Positions 25,585 to 35,922 are shown, numbered from the stretch's first letter. The stretch: DNA of 64,000 nucleotides from Gammaproteobacteria bacterium (GCA_016936855.1 JAFGXA010000006.1:20369-84368); one strand, 5' to 3'. The notes: a model not told the origin generated them from the sequence alone. Made by a program: numbers and translations.

Positions 25585-28500
25585 ATGCCAGGTGCTACTG
25601 ATATTACAGGTCTAGCTAAAGAACTCCTTGACTCCGAAAGTGATCATTATGACGCTAAAGATATAGGTTTTATCGGAGAAGGTAAGCCGAATAAAAAACC
25701 TTACGAAGATGGTAAGAAAAAGTCTTATGCTGAAGAGATTGCTGTTGATCCTCAGCTTTTTGAGAGCTCTTTTAGCCAAAAAGAAAAGATAGAAGACAAT
25801 ATTATCGATATACCAGGAACTGTTTCAGCCGATGTAGAAGAGGCTGTAGATCTTGCTAGTATAGACGTAGATACTAGGCCTACTTCTGAAAGTGTAGCTA
25901 TAAGTGATTTTGACAAACAATATAAGCCTTTGTCTTATATCATTGTTGATAGATTAGAGTGTGAAAAGAAATTGTCAGAAATGCTTATAGAATTTTCAAA
26001 AGAGCATTTAACTTCTGATCAACGAGAAAAAGTTATACAGCTTATTTCGCCTTTAACTTGGCAGTGGGATGTTGGCAGTTTAGATTTTCTTGCTCAAAAA
26101 GTCGATGATGTATTGGCGGCTTCAAATAAGATGAAGAGTTGGAGTGTGGCTTACGCAAAACAGTATGGAGATGATTTTTATAGCGAGCACTATGGTGAGA
26201 TTGCTGAATCTGGTGCTAAAAACTTAAGGCCAATTAGTGGTGCACTAAGCTCAAGAGCTTCTATTTCAGATGATATGGCTTCAGATATATTACAGCTATT
26301 TTCAGAGAAGCCAGCAGCGGGGGCAGGTGATTCGCCGGCTCTTGCTGAATCAGTATTTGAGAAAAAGCTTGCGGAGATCACGCCTATAGTGTGGCAAAAG
26401 GCAGAGTTGGATCTTGCCTACTCTGTTTCATTAACTGCAGAGATGTATTTAAAACCATTGGTTAGGCAGCTGGATTTAGAGGTGTCTTCGCGTTTTTCTT
26501 ATGATCGCTCAGAAGACAGGCATGTGGATAATGTTATTCAAAAGCTTGAAGATATTAAAGAGGGAATAAGTCAAGCAACAAGCGGTTCCGAGTTAGGAAA
26601 GCTATATTGGGAGTATGTAAACTTTTCTAAAGATAGGCTTATTGATTTTGTAGAGCACTGTAAGCAGTTTGATGAGTATTCAGCTATATTGGCTCAAAAT
26701 CAAGCAGGCTTGAGAGAGATGATTGAGATTTATGGTGGTGAGCCTGATGAAAATACTGCTAAATTACTGGATATTCAGTTTAAAAGGCCATTTCATTTTG
26801 ATGCCGAAAAAGTATATTCAATCCCTGGTAGGTTCGATGCAATAGATCAAGCATTTTCCGATAAATTTCGTGGATTAAACGCTGTTATGGCTTACAGTAA
26901 ATTAGAGAAAATTGATGAAGCGTTGGCCATGGAAGGACAGTTAGCGTGGTTGAATGCTGCTTTGGTGGATTCTGAGTTGGAGGTATTAAAAGAAACCGAC
27001 CCTGTGATTTATGCAGAGCGTAAAAAAGCGATAGAAGATAGTATAGCGTCTAGTTCATCAAGATTAACTGAATTACTTGGTGAGATTGGTATCGATAAGT
27101 TGTACCCAAGCGATTTTCTAAGCCATCATGAATTTTCATCGGCTATAGCAGCAATTAGCGATAGTAGTTTGAGTGTTGATGTGCGCTTCCAGGCTATAAG
27201 CTACCTATACGAAAGCTTTTTATATGCAGATAATCAAAGAGTGTGGTTGCAAAGTAATCTAAAAGATTTAGATGATGGGCTCTCTAACGGTGATATACCA
27301 GAGGATAAAGTTGCTGATTGTGAGCATGCAAGAGATAAAGTTGCGAAATTATTGGTAAGGTTTGAATCTGAGTATACAAGAGGTAGTGAGCAATACTTTA
27401 AGTTGCGTTCCCTAATCAATAAAGATGCTTTGGAATTCTTACGTAGCACTTTGTCTGCGCTAAGAGAGCAAACTGAACAATCTGCTGGTTTTTTGATTCC
27501 AGGTTCAATTTCAACTGAATCTTTTGATGGTAGCAATTTGCCAGAGTTTTTAGGCAAGAAGCTTTTTGCAATACATCATGCCCAGGAATTAATGACTGAG
27601 CCTGATGGTTGTATGCGTATTTTGGAAATAGAGGAGATGGCTGCTCAGTATTTGGCAGATATTAAAAGATGGACGGCAGTTTTAAAAGACTCTGAATTTG
27701 ACGATATTGAGCGTGAGGAACTCGATTACCTTATGGATGAGGCAGAAGAGTGTTATGAGATGATTCATAGCATAAAAGATAACTTTGCTGAAAGGGAAAA
27801 ATCTATGCGTTTGGAGCGCAAAACTGCAACAACGGACTTATTAGAGCAAATTAAGCTCAAGGCTAGTGAGTCTAATTTTCAATCTAGATATGAAGGCGCA
27901 GTGGCGCATGCAAAACGTTTGATTGATTATTATACTCAAACGCGAGATTTTACCTTTACAAATTCTAAAGAATGGCTAGCAACGTCAAATATTGTACGGG
28001 AGTTGATTCGTGAGGCTAAAGACCTTCAAAAATTAGGTGATAACTTAGTGAAGCACGGAGATATAGGTCAGGTCGATGAAATTGCCAACTTTCTTGATAA
28101 GCTCGATATGCAGTATGATGAATTAGAAGGATTTGAATTTGTATTGAGCGGTCAATATAAGCAATATCAATATCCTGATCTTTTGAGACAGGCTGTAGCG
28201 GATTTTCAGGATGGTAAAGATATTGAATATATTTATAGTTTGTTGACCAATCCAATAGCCGCAGACTTAATTGCCGCCAACCCTGAATTACACGCTCTTT
28301 TTAATAGTTTAAGTTCTAGGTATATTGAAAATTACGCATCTCAATTACACTCAATTTGCGTGAATTTGGTTACGCAAATGGACCCTGAAGATTTTTACAA
28401 TGCAAAACGCGTAAATAAGCCAGGCGAAGAGATTGTGAATCCAGAGGCTAAGAGAGTTGCTGATTATTTTAATGGGCTTAAAAGTAAAATTGAGATGGAT

Positions 28501-30093
28501 GTTGTGGCTTGTGAAGATATTGCGCAACGTACCGTTGTGTTTGAAAAGTGGGTGTTAATAGCTAATCAATTATTCCAGAAAGGAGATTACCATAGCTTCT
28601 TAGGTGTTATGAGTGGATTGCGTGGTTCAACTGCAGCAAGAAGATTGAATGCTACAATTGCTGGTCTTTCTTCTTATGCTGCTTCATGTTACAGGGATTT
28701 ATCAGTTTATATAGACGATGAGCATCAAACAAAATTACGTGATCTCTATTATGCAGATCAAAAAGAAGGAGTAATTCCTTATGTTGGAGATTGTTTTACT
28801 ATTACCACGAAAACTGATGATGCTGTCGAAGGTAACACGAGCGAAAGGATAGCTGCCCTCAAAGAGAATGGAGCTATGCGTCGAATGGTTGGGTTGTTTG
28901 AAAGCTTAAGGAATATTTCTGCTGATACACTTCTCAGTGAAGGTGAATATGCCTTGCTGGATGATTTAGAACATGCTCCACGTAAAACTGACGCTGAGTT
29001 GTATAAAGTGTCTTTATTATTAGAACCTCGTGAAAATACACTTACATCAGCTGGTATTTTTCAGCGAGGACTTGATGGCATTACTACTGTTGATTTGAGT
29101 AAAGAGTTGCCTGATATACCTAATTTGAATTGGGAGTCTCAGATTGTTATTGATTTGATCAAAAACAGCAAATTAAGAGAAATTGTTCTTGATCGACATG
29201 TAAGGCTGGATACACGCGCTGGAGCTAAGTCTATTACTGCAGTTAATGAAACGATTGGTCAGCCAGTTAGTAAAGCTGGTTTTGCGAACTTGGTTGAACT
29301 GATCGGTTTAAAGTTAGATGCTGATGAGTTAGATGAGGTTTTTGAGGAAAATCAACAAATAGCTCTTAGAGAAAAAATAACAAACCCGCTTCTGGCTAAG
29401 TTGTTGGAAGATAAGGGTGTTGTGTTGATTGGGGCTAAGGCTGGTATCTTTTCAAAAAGAATAAATATTGAAGATGGCATTAAGGCAATTAATGATTCTA
29501 TGTTAGAGCCTGTGACATTTGCAGCTTTTAAAGGCTTGATCGCTAATATCTGTGGCGGCAAGACTATTCTTTCTGACCCAGAGATACATGAGATATTAAA
29601 AACCAATATAAAAATTAGAGAGGCGTTGAAGAGTGAGTTGGCTTCTGAGTCTCTTGGTGCAGATGGTCAGCGTCAGGGAATTGAGAAAGCTAAAGAATTT
29701 GTTAGAGAAAATCCAGCTAAAGCTGCATTTTTGATTACTGGTGGTGTTGCACTTGCGGCTTTAACTGGCGGAGTTGGGGCTATTGCTCTGGGCGCAGGTT
29801 TGGCTCATGCAGCTGGTGCTGCTCTAGCTTCAGCGGCTTTGGGAGCTGTAGTTGGTACAGAGGTTGCATCTGACGACAAAAGTGAAGCGCAAGAGGTTAG
29901 CAATAGATCTACTATGTTTGGTGGTGTTTCTTCGGTTGCTGCCAAGGCAGCAGCGGCTGCTACATCGCAAAAAGATGTAGCAAAAGATTTTGACCATGAT
30001 GATGCTGCTCTAAAATTAGGGGATGATATTGATGCGGCGGAGATGCCGTCTGCTGTTGAAGCAGATCATCATACTCCCGGGTTGGGAAGTTGA
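25585..30093 (+). CDS. 1502-residue putative effector with C-terminal tandem repeat and hydrophobic segment
   Basis: The largest ORF in the window; no family recognised. It is acidic and overwhelmingly helical with many coiled-coil-like stretches (residues ~300-1150). Two ~82-residue homologous units lie at ~1211 (KSITAVNETIGQPVSKAGF) and ~1293 (DGIKAINDSMLEPVTFAAF), each ending near IALREK/IKIREA. A Gly/Ala-rich hydrophobic region (~1378-1430, FLITGGVALAALTGGVGAIA) could insert in a membrane. A polar acidic tail of ~70 residues follows. Good Shine-Dalgarno (GAGAGGG). It overlaps convergent csiV by 25 bp. A C-terminal membrane segment plus exposed tail is common among Dot/Icm substrates; effector status is inferred. 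Confidence 0.6.
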   Translation: MPGATDITGLAKELLDSESDHYDAKDIGFIGEGKPNKKPYEDGKKKSYAEEIAVDPQLFESSFSQKEKIEDNIIDIPGTVSADVEEAVDLASIDVDTRPTSESVAISDFDKQYKPLSYIIVDRLECEKKLSEMLIEFSKEHLTSDQREKVIQLISPLTWQWDVGSLDFLAQKVDDVLAASNKMKSWSVAYAKQYGDDFYSEHYGEIAESGAKNLRPISGALSSRASISDDMASDILQLFSEKPAAGAGDSPALAESVFEKKLAEITPIVWQKAELDLAYSVSLTAEMYLKPLVRQLDLEVSSRFSYDRSEDRHVDNVIQKLEDIKEGISQATSGSELGKLYWEYVNFSKDRLIDFVEHCKQFDEYSAILAQNQAGLREMIEIYGGEPDENTAKLLDIQFKRPFHFDAEKVYSIPGRFDAIDQAFSDKFRGLNAVMAYSKLEKIDEALAMEGQLAWLNAALVDSELEVLKETDPVIYAERKKAIEDSIASSSSRLTELLGEIGIDKLYPSDFLSHHEFSSAIAAISDSSLSVDVRFQAISYLYESFLYADNQRVWLQSNLKDLDDGLSNGDIPEDKVADCEHARDKVAKLLVRFESEYTRGSEQYFKLRSLINKDALEFLRSTLSALREQTEQSAGFLIPGSISTESFDGSNLPEFLGKKLFAIHHAQELMTEPDGCMRILEIEEMAAQYLADIKRWTAVLKDSEFDDIEREELDYLMDEAEECYEMIHSIKDNFAEREKSMRLERKTATTDLLEQIKLKASESNFQSRYEGAVAHAKRLIDYYTQTRDFTFTNSKEWLATSNIVRELIREAKDLQKLGDNLVKHGDIGQVDEIANFLDKLDMQYDELEGFEFVLSGQYKQYQYPDLLRQAVADFQDGKDIEYIYSLLTNPIAADLIAANPELHALFNSLSSRYIENYASQLHSICVNLVTQMDPEDFYNAKRVNKPGEEIVNPEAKRVADYFNGLKSKIEMDVVACEDIAQRTVVFEKWVLIANQLFQKGDYHSFLGVMSGLRGSTAARRLNATIAGLSSYAASCYRDLSVYIDDEHQTKLRDLYYADQKEGVIPYVGDCFTITTKTDDAVEGNTSERIAALKENGAMRRMVGLFESLRNISADTLLSEGEYALLDDLEHAPRKTDAELYKVSLLLEPRENTLTSAGIFQRGLDGITTVDLSKELPDIPNLNWESQIVIDLIKNSKLREIVLDRHVRLDTRAGAKSITAVNETIGQPVSKAGFANLVELIGLKLDADELDEVFEENQQIALREKITNPLLAKLLEDKGVVLIGAKAGIFSKRINIEDGIKAINDSMLEPVTFAAFKGLIANICGGKTILSDPEIHEILKTNIKIREALKSELASESLGADGQRQGIEKAKEFVRENPAKAAFLITGGVALAALTGGVGAIALGAGLAHAAGAALASAALGAVVGTEVASDDKSEAQEVSNRSTMFGGVSSVAAKAAAAATSQKDVAKDFDHDDAALKLGDDIDAAEMPSAVEADHHTPGLGS

Positions 30094-30617
30094 GTATGAT
30101 TGGTAGGTGCTTGATTGATTTGAATCAATATGCCGCACAGTGGGTTATCAATATAGTTTAATTCGTTTTCTTTGAGGCGGCGGCTTTGCTTTATAGTGAA
30201 GTCGCCGTATTTTGTGTGTAACACCAAGTTGGTTTTGAAGTTTATGTAATTGTATTTGTTTAATGATATAAATCTTGAAAGTTCTTTGTTATTTATCTGA
30301 AAATTGTATGTGGTTGAGCTGTCATCTACTATTTCTTGTTGCCAGGCTTTGTTTAGAATAATTTTATAGTCTGGATGTTGAGATATTTTGTTGGTTATAT
30401 CCGTAAGCTGTGAGGTTATACCTGTTGTAGGGACTGCGCTTAGGTCTATGCTGTTCTTTGGTACGGTTATATTGAAGTTTGGCTTGTTATAGGCATGTGC
30501 CAGTGTGATATTTTTACTCAACAAATGCTCAAAAATTAAGATGTTGATTTGGTATGGAATCGCTAAGGCGCTGATTGATGTTATGGTTAGTAATATCGAA
30601 ATGATGATTTTTTTCAT
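30069..30617 (-). CDS. csiV: CsiV-family periplasmic protein
   Basis: A 182-residue protein with a signal peptide (hydrophobic core after MKKIIIS, predicted cleavage after ISALA). The mature part has the CsiV pattern YQINILIFEH near its start, HPDYKIILNKAWQQE mid-protein and YIDNPLCGILIQI near the end. CsiV is a peptidoglycan-binding periplasmic protein that in Vibrio cholerae responds to D-amino acids. The family is typically encoded beside mfd, as here (102 bp downstream on the same strand), which supports the call despite low sequence conservation. Confidence 0.7.
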   Translation of the reverse strand: MKKIIISILLTITSISALAIPYQINILIFEHLLSKNITLAHAYNKPNFNITVPKNSIDLSAVPTTGITSQLTDITNKISQHPDYKIILNKAWQQEIVDDSSTTYNFQINNKELSRFISLNKYNYINFKTNLVLHTKYGDFTIKQSRRLKENELNYIDNPLCGILIQINQAPTNHTQLPNPGV

Positions 30618-30631
30618 TTTGCTATTATAGC

Positions 30632-30719
30632 ACCACTCTACTTGACGCCAAGCTAATTATTGGCACCGTCATCCAAAGCGCGGATTTGAGCATGGGCTAG
30701 ACCCCATATAGGGTCGCCC
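30632..30719. repeat. Repeat-like spacer between mfd and csiV
   Basis: Contains GCACCGTCATCC (shared with 8160-8170) and a hairpin GACCC/GGGTC (30700-30716) just after the mfd stop. It looks like another decayed member of the GTCATCC group. Confidence 0.35.
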
Positions 30720-33700
30720 TTACATGCGCCCTAATTGGTTCAGCGTGTTATTAATGAATGTGATCAGCTGGTTGGAGTCATCTAGCTTTTGGGTGAACGT
30801 TAAGCGGTTGTTGGCTTTGAGCTTGAAGGTGGTGGGTTGTTGCTGAATTAGGGATATGATTGTTTCGGGTTTGATGGGGGTGTTAGTGTTGAATGTAATG
30901 TATCCGCCAGTTAAACTCGCCGAGATTTTTTCTATACCTAATGCCTTAGCTTTAATTTTTAGTTCGCTGATATATATAATGTTTTTCGCTTCAGCTGGTA
31001 ATAGGCCAAAGCGATCAATTAGCTCGACTTGTAGGTCTTTTAATTGTTCGTTAGTTTGTAAGGAGGCTAAACGCTGATAGAAAGTCAGGCGAGTATGTAC
31101 ATCAAAAATATATTCTTTGCTGAAGAAAGCAGGTATATGTAAATCTACTAAAGCTTCATCTTTTCCAAATATGTTTGCTGAATCTGGATCTTTACCTGAC
31201 TTTAAAGTTTTTACAGCATTATCTAGCATTTCTAAATAAAGATTAAGGCCTATTGCCTGGATTTGCCCGCTTTGCTCTTCGCCCAATATCTCTCCTGCAC
31301 CTCTAATATCAAGATCAAAGCTCGCAAGAGAAAAGCCTGAGCCTATATCTTTCATAGCGCGCATAGCATCTAGTCGTCTTTGTGCATCTTTACCGAGCGA
31401 TTCTATGGGAGGAGTAAGTAAATAGGCGTAGGCTTGATGGTGAGATCGTCCCACGCGTCCGCGCAATTGGTACATTTGCGCTAATCCGAGCTTATCAGCG
31501 CGATCAATGATGATGGTGTTAGCCGATGGTATGTCAATTCCAGATTCGATGATTGTGCTGCAAATTAATAAATTGTAACGTTGATGATAAAAGTCACGCA
31601 TGACTTGCTCTAGCTCTTTTTCGCGCATTTGACCGTGAGCAATCGCAATTCTTGCTTCGGGTAAAAGTTTGTTTAAAGCTTCTTGGCGTCGGGGCATGCT
31701 GGCAACATCATTGTGTAAAAAATAGACTTGGCCGCCACGCATGATTTCTCTCATGGCTCCTTCTCTGATGAGAGCGTTACTGCTTTCATGCACAAAGGTT
31801 TTGATTGAGCGCCGTTTAGCCGGCGGACTTGCCATGATAGACAAATCTCTTATCCCGTTTATAGACATCTGCAAAGTACGCGGAATAGGCGTTGCGGTGA
31901 GACTCAAGATGTCAATATTGGCGCGTAAGGCTTTGATTTTTTCCTTTTGTTTAACGCCAAAACGATGCTCTTCATCGATAATTAGTAGGCCTAATCCCTT
32001 AAAATCAATATTTTTTTGTAGTAATTTGTGAGTTGCGATTACAATGTCTATTGAGCCTTCTTTTAGTTTATGAATAGTTTGTTCTTGCTCTTTTTGCGTG
32101 TTTAGTCGGGATAACATTGCAATGTTTATTGGCCAGTCAGCAAAGCGATCTTGAAATGTATTTAAGTGTTGTTGTGCTAAAAGTGTTGTCGGTACCAATA
32201 CAGCAACCTGTTTTGAGTTTTGTACAGCAATAAATGCTGCGCGCATAGCTACTTCGGTTTTGCCGAAACCGACATCCCCACACACGAGTCTATCCATCGT
32301 TTGTGCTGAGTATAAATCCTTTTCTATTTCGTGTATGGTTTTTGCTTGATCTATTGTTAGCTCGAAGGGGAATTCTTCTGCAAATTTTGCCAATTCTTTT
32401 GGGGGTTTATAACTAAAACCAATGCCTTGAGCTCTTTTTGCGTTAATGGCTAGTAGTTCTGCCGCGCTATCTCTAATTTTGCGTAAAGCCTTTTCTTTGG
32501 CTTTTTGCCATTTCACACTGCCTAGTTGTTCAAGTGCTATTTTATCTGGATCGGCGGTGAAATAGCGAGATATCTGTTGGATGTCAGAAGTTGGCACATA
32601 AAGTTTACTACCCATCGCATACTCTATGGTTAAAAAATCATTGGTTATGCCGTTGGTTGTAATAGTATTGAGCCCTGAATATCTACCTATGCCGTGCTCT
32701 TTGTGTATGACAAGATCACCTTGATTGATGTCATATGTGTCAAATAAAGTCGGTTGTTCTTCATTTGTGGTCTTAGCATTTTTAGAGCGCATTCTGCGCT
32801 GCATTATCAAATCGCTACATAGATCGGATTCAGCGATTATGGCTATGTCTCCAAAGATGGTGCCGCTATCAAGTGTTGCGTGAGTAATTCCGTAGGGAAT
32901 ATCGCTCTCTATAAATTTTTGCCAACTTTGGCATTTTTGTAGATTTAGGTTGAGCGGTTTTAGTTTTTCTAGCAAGATCTCTTCTCGCCCTAAAGAGTCA
33001 GCGCAAAAGAGAACTCTTTTTTGTGTTTTTATAAACTCATTAAGCGTGAGTGATGGTTTTTTCTCATGATTATTTATGGTGATATTTGGTAATTTTTTTA
33101 CCGAAAAACCAGGTGGTTTTGAGCCGTCTTTTATTTTGATTTGTGTGAATTGTTTTAGTTTAGAAAAAAATATGTTGCCGGTTAGTTGCATTTTATGGGG
33201 TGGCAGGAGAGTGCGCGTTTTATCAAAGGCTAGTTCTTCGTATCTTGTCTTAGTTTCTTTTTGCGCAATTTCGATGCTTTTGGGTAAATCATCATCTCTT
33301 ATTATTAGGCTGTTTGTTGGCAAGTAATCAAATAGTGTTGCGGCCTCTTCAAAAAACATTGGAAGATAAGCCTCTATGCCTGCAAAAGGAGTCTTTTTCT
33401 CGATTGATTGATAAATGTATGAGCTTTTAGTTTGATTGCCGAATTCTGTGACCCATTTTTGTTTAAATATCTCAAGGTATTTTTCTTTTAATGGGATTTC
33501 TTTGGCTGGAAGTAATTTTATCTCTTCTATTGGTTTTATGGATCGCTGGGTTTCTATATCAAGAGTATATATTTGGTCAATTTCGTTATCAAAAAGATCA
33601 ATGCGAAAAGGGGTTTTACTGCCGGCAGGAAAGATGTCAAGAATTGATCCGCGATTAGCAAAATCTCCTGCAGCCAAAACCTGATTGGTTTTTATATATC

Positions 33701-34169
33701 CGCGCTCAATCAATATGTTAGAGAATGATATTGAATTTAATTCTTGGTTTTTTTGCAGTAATAAGGAGTTTTTTTGCAGATAGTCTACGGTTGGTAAATA
33801 ATCAAGTAGTGTGGTTATTGATACTAACAAAATGCCTCTTTTGGCATTTAATAATCGATGCATTGTTAAGAGTCGTTCTGAGATAAGTTCCTGATGCGGA
33901 GAAAAAACATCATAAGGTAGCAGTTCGCGATCTGGAAACAGCATTAAGTGTTTTTCGTTATCAGTGTAGAAAAATTTTAATTCGCGCCATAGATTATGGG
34001 CTGTGGCTATATTTGGAGTAATGACCACGACGAGTCCATCGTGCTCTTCGGTAGCAAGGCTAATAGCTAAAGCCGTGGCGCAGCCGTGCATTACTGGCCA
34101 ATATAGAAATTTGTCTTTTGATTTTTTAAGCCCAATGTTAAACTTTTCCATATTGGGTTTAAGTAACAT
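30720..34169 (-). CDS. mfd: Transcription-repair coupling factor Mfd
   Basis: A 1149-residue protein that displaces stalled RNA polymerase and recruits UvrA. In order: the UvrB-homology module in the N-terminal third (FPDRELLPYDVFSPH and ANRGSILDIFPAG). The RNAP-interaction domain starts at DLVIHKEHGIGRYSGL. The RecG-like motor has Walker A VCGDVGFGKTEVAMR near residue 630, DEEHRFGVKQ near 728, SLTATPIPRTLQMS and QLRGRVGRS. The TRCF domain is at the C-terminus. Full length for the family. Start taken as the ATG at 34169; a second ATG six codons on is possible and no clear Shine-Dalgarno decides between them. Confidence 0.97.
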   Translation of the reverse strand: MLLKPNMEKFNIGLKKSKDKFLYWPVMHGCATALAISLATEEHDGLVVVITPNIATAHNLWRELKFFYTDNEKHLMLFPDRELLPYDVFSPHQELISERLLTMHRLLNAKRGILLVSITTLLDYLPTVDYLQKNSLLLQKNQELNSISFSNILIERGYIKTNQVLAAGDFANRGSILDIFPAGSKTPFRIDLFDNEIDQIYTLDIETQRSIKPIEEIKLLPAKEIPLKEKYLEIFKQKWVTEFGNQTKSSYIYQSIEKKTPFAGIEAYLPMFFEEAATLFDYLPTNSLIIRDDDLPKSIEIAQKETKTRYEELAFDKTRTLLPPHKMQLTGNIFFSKLKQFTQIKIKDGSKPPGFSVKKLPNITINNHEKKPSLTLNEFIKTQKRVLFCADSLGREEILLEKLKPLNLNLQKCQSWQKFIESDIPYGITHATLDSGTIFGDIAIIAESDLCSDLIMQRRMRSKNAKTTNEEQPTLFDTYDINQGDLVIHKEHGIGRYSGLNTITTNGITNDFLTIEYAMGSKLYVPTSDIQQISRYFTADPDKIALEQLGSVKWQKAKEKALRKIRDSAAELLAINAKRAQGIGFSYKPPKELAKFAEEFPFELTIDQAKTIHEIEKDLYSAQTMDRLVCGDVGFGKTEVAMRAAFIAVQNSKQVAVLVPTTLLAQQHLNTFQDRFADWPINIAMLSRLNTQKEQEQTIHKLKEGSIDIVIATHKLLQKNIDFKGLGLLIIDEEHRFGVKQKEKIKALRANIDILSLTATPIPRTLQMSINGIRDLSIMASPPAKRRSIKTFVHESSNALIREGAMREIMRGGQVYFLHNDVASMPRRQEALNKLLPEARIAIAHGQMREKELEQVMRDFYHQRYNLLICSTIIESGIDIPSANTIIIDRADKLGLAQMYQLRGRVGRSHHQAYAYLLTPPIESLGKDAQRRLDAMRAMKDIGSGFSLASFDLDIRGAGEILGEEQSGQIQAIGLNLYLEMLDNAVKTLKSGKDPDSANIFGKDEALVDLHIPAFFSKEYIFDVHTRLTFYQRLASLQTNEQLKDLQVELIDRFGLLPAEAKNIIYISELKIKAKALGIEKISASLTGGYITFNTNTPIKPETIISLIQQQPTTFKLKANNRLTFTQKLDDSNQLITFINNTLNQLGRM

Positions 34170-34226
34170 TAAGCTTAAGAGACTGCAAGTTAATTTTTAA
34201 TGCGAAAGTTGCCAGGAGGATGGATT

Positions 34227-35012
34227 ATGTTTGAATTTGCTGATACACCATTGTCGATGCGGAAGTTGTTTTTGCACTCGCTCACCCTTTATCGCACTAT
34301 AGCCGCTAAGATTTGGTATGTTATCTTTATCTTAGTTGGTTTGTGGGGAACTTTTTCGTTGTGGGGTAGGCATTCAAGTGTGGTTAAGCACTATACTGTT
34401 ATGCTTGATCAAGCTGTCAAAAGTGGGAAAGGATTTGATCCGCTTTTTCTATATACGCAGCGCGCTAATTTTTTCGGCGTTTTTTCAGCGCTCCTATTTT
34501 TGCTTACGATCCTCACCATTTCTGTAGTGATACATCGTGGATACATGTTGGCTAAAAACGAAAAAAATTCTCTTGTAGCTTCCATTGCTTTGTCCATAAA
34601 ACGTTACATCACGATGTTTCTCGTAGTATTCTTTTCTATCATAGCGGTTTATTTTGGTATCATATTGCTATTTCTGCCGGCGATTTTTTTGGCGGTTATG
34701 CTTTTGTTTGCTCCTTTTTTTGTGATTTTAGAACAGAAAGGAATTTTTGGAGCAATTAAGGAAAGTTGCAAGTTGGTGTGGGGCAATTGGTGGCGTTCCT
34801 TTGGGTTTACCGCCATTTTTGGAGTGGGTTTAGCCATGATTATCGCTTTGCTTCTTTATGTGTTTAATATGCTGTTTGGTTTTGTGGTCCAAGGTTTAGG
34901 GCTTGAAATCATAATGCTAGTTTTAAGCAGTATAATTCTATCCTGGTTATATCCAATGTTTTTAGCTGCTGCTTTAGTGTTATTTAATGATTTAAAACTA
35001 CGAAAGGGTTAA
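34227..35012 (+). CDS. YciC-like polytopic membrane protein of unknown function
   Basis: A 261-residue protein with about six TM helices, for example VIFILVGLWGTF, ALLFLLTILTISVVI, two adjacent helices at ~138-175, and a C-terminal pair. A soluble loop before the last helices reads KESCKLVWGNWWRSFGF, typical of the YciC/glycerophosphodiesterase-membrane-domain group. The ATG at 34227 is preferred because a perfect AGGAGG lies 7 nt upstream; an upstream in-frame ATG at 34200 lacks one. Divergent from mfd with 57 bp between starts. Function not known. Confidence 0.65.
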   Translation: MFEFADTPLSMRKLFLHSLTLYRTIAAKIWYVIFILVGLWGTFSLWGRHSSVVKHYTVMLDQAVKSGKGFDPLFLYTQRANFFGVFSALLFLLTILTISVVIHRGYMLAKNEKNSLVASIALSIKRYITMFLVVFFSIIAVYFGIILLFLPAIFLAVMLLFAPFFVILEQKGIFGAIKESCKLVWGNWWRSFGFTAIFGVGLAMIIALLLYVFNMLFGFVVQGLGLEIIMLVLSSIILSWLYPMFLAAALVLFNDLKLRKG

Positions 35013-35022
35013 TGATGGTTCA

Positions 35023-35922
35023 TCATGGGCTTTTCTGATTTTTAACGCCATGCGGAACGTGGCAAGTAGCTGCGCTTTGGCTGTTTTTGCAGTGATCAAG
35101 CTGATCATCGAAATAGATGTCTGCGCCAAATGCTCGGAGAAATTCACCTTTTTGTAGTCCGCCAAGAAAGACTGATTCGTCTATACGCAGTTGCCAGGCT
35201 CGGAAGGTGCGAATTACTCTTTCGTGCGTTGGCGCTGATCTTGCCGTAATTAAAGCGGTACGGATTGGTGTTTTATCCCCGCTTGGTAATTTGCTTTGTA
35301 ATTTTTGCAGTGCGCTTAAAAATTTTCGGAAAGGACCTGCCGACATAGGTTTTTTCGCCAGCTTTTTTTCGTGATCTATGAATGCTTCCAACCCTTGCTC
35401 GTGATAAATTTGTTCTGATTCATCGGAAAAGAGCACAGCATCGCCGTCGAATGCTACACGTAGTTGATTTGAAGTTTTCGCCTTTGGGTTTTTTGCATAG
35501 ATGTGGGCTGCGGCACAACCAGCCTTAAGAGCGCTTTCTACATCTTCAGCATTGGCCGAAAGAAAAAGGTGAGCATGAAAGGCTTTGGCATATTGGTATG
35601 GATCTCTTCCGCTAGTGAAGGCTGCTCTGCTTATATCAAGATCATCATGCTCGATACTATTAAATATTCTAAGGCCAGTATCGGCACTGTTGCGTGAAAT
35701 TAAGATTATTTCAACATAGTCACCATATTTATTTAAAGCTAATAATTTTTTTACTAAAGAGTGCGCAACGCCAGGTTGCAGCGGTTCGTCTTCATGAGCA
35801 ATTTGATGTTTTGAGTAGCTTTTAATGCCTTGTTCTTCATAAACACGGTTGCTCTCGGTTAGATCAAATAAAGCTCGTGAGGATACAGCTACAATCAGTT
35901 TATCAGCAAATGTGGAATTCAT
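35023..35922 (-). CDS. Cytosolic 5'-nucleotidase I (cN-I) family protein
   Basis: A 299-residue protein of the cN-I family, related to eukaryotic NT5C1A/B, which dephosphorylates AMP/dAMP and other nucleoside monophosphates. Visible family blocks, in order: VAVSSRALFDLTESN, ILISRNSADTGLRIFNSI, LRVAFDGDAVLFSDES (HAD-like DxD), FRKFLSALQKLQ, IRTALITARSAPTHERVI, and ADIYFDDQ. The ATG at 35922 starts MNSTFADKL; the frame stays open to 36117 but that extension lies over the divergent response-regulator gene and is not conserved-looking. In an intracellular bacterium the enzyme may serve nucleotide salvage; that is inference. Confidence 0.85.
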   Translation of the reverse strand: MNSTFADKLIVAVSSRALFDLTESNRVYEEQGIKSYSKHQIAHEDEPLQPGVAHSLVKKLLALNKYGDYVEIILISRNSADTGLRIFNSIEHDDLDISRAAFTSGRDPYQYAKAFHAHLFLSANAEDVESALKAGCAAAHIYAKNPKAKTSNQLRVAFDGDAVLFSDESEQIYHEQGLEAFIDHEKKLAKKPMSAGPFRKFLSALQKLQSKLPSGDKTPIRTALITARSAPTHERVIRTFRAWQLRIDESVFLGGLQKGEFLRAFGADIYFDDQLDHCKNSQSAATCHVPHGVKNQKSP

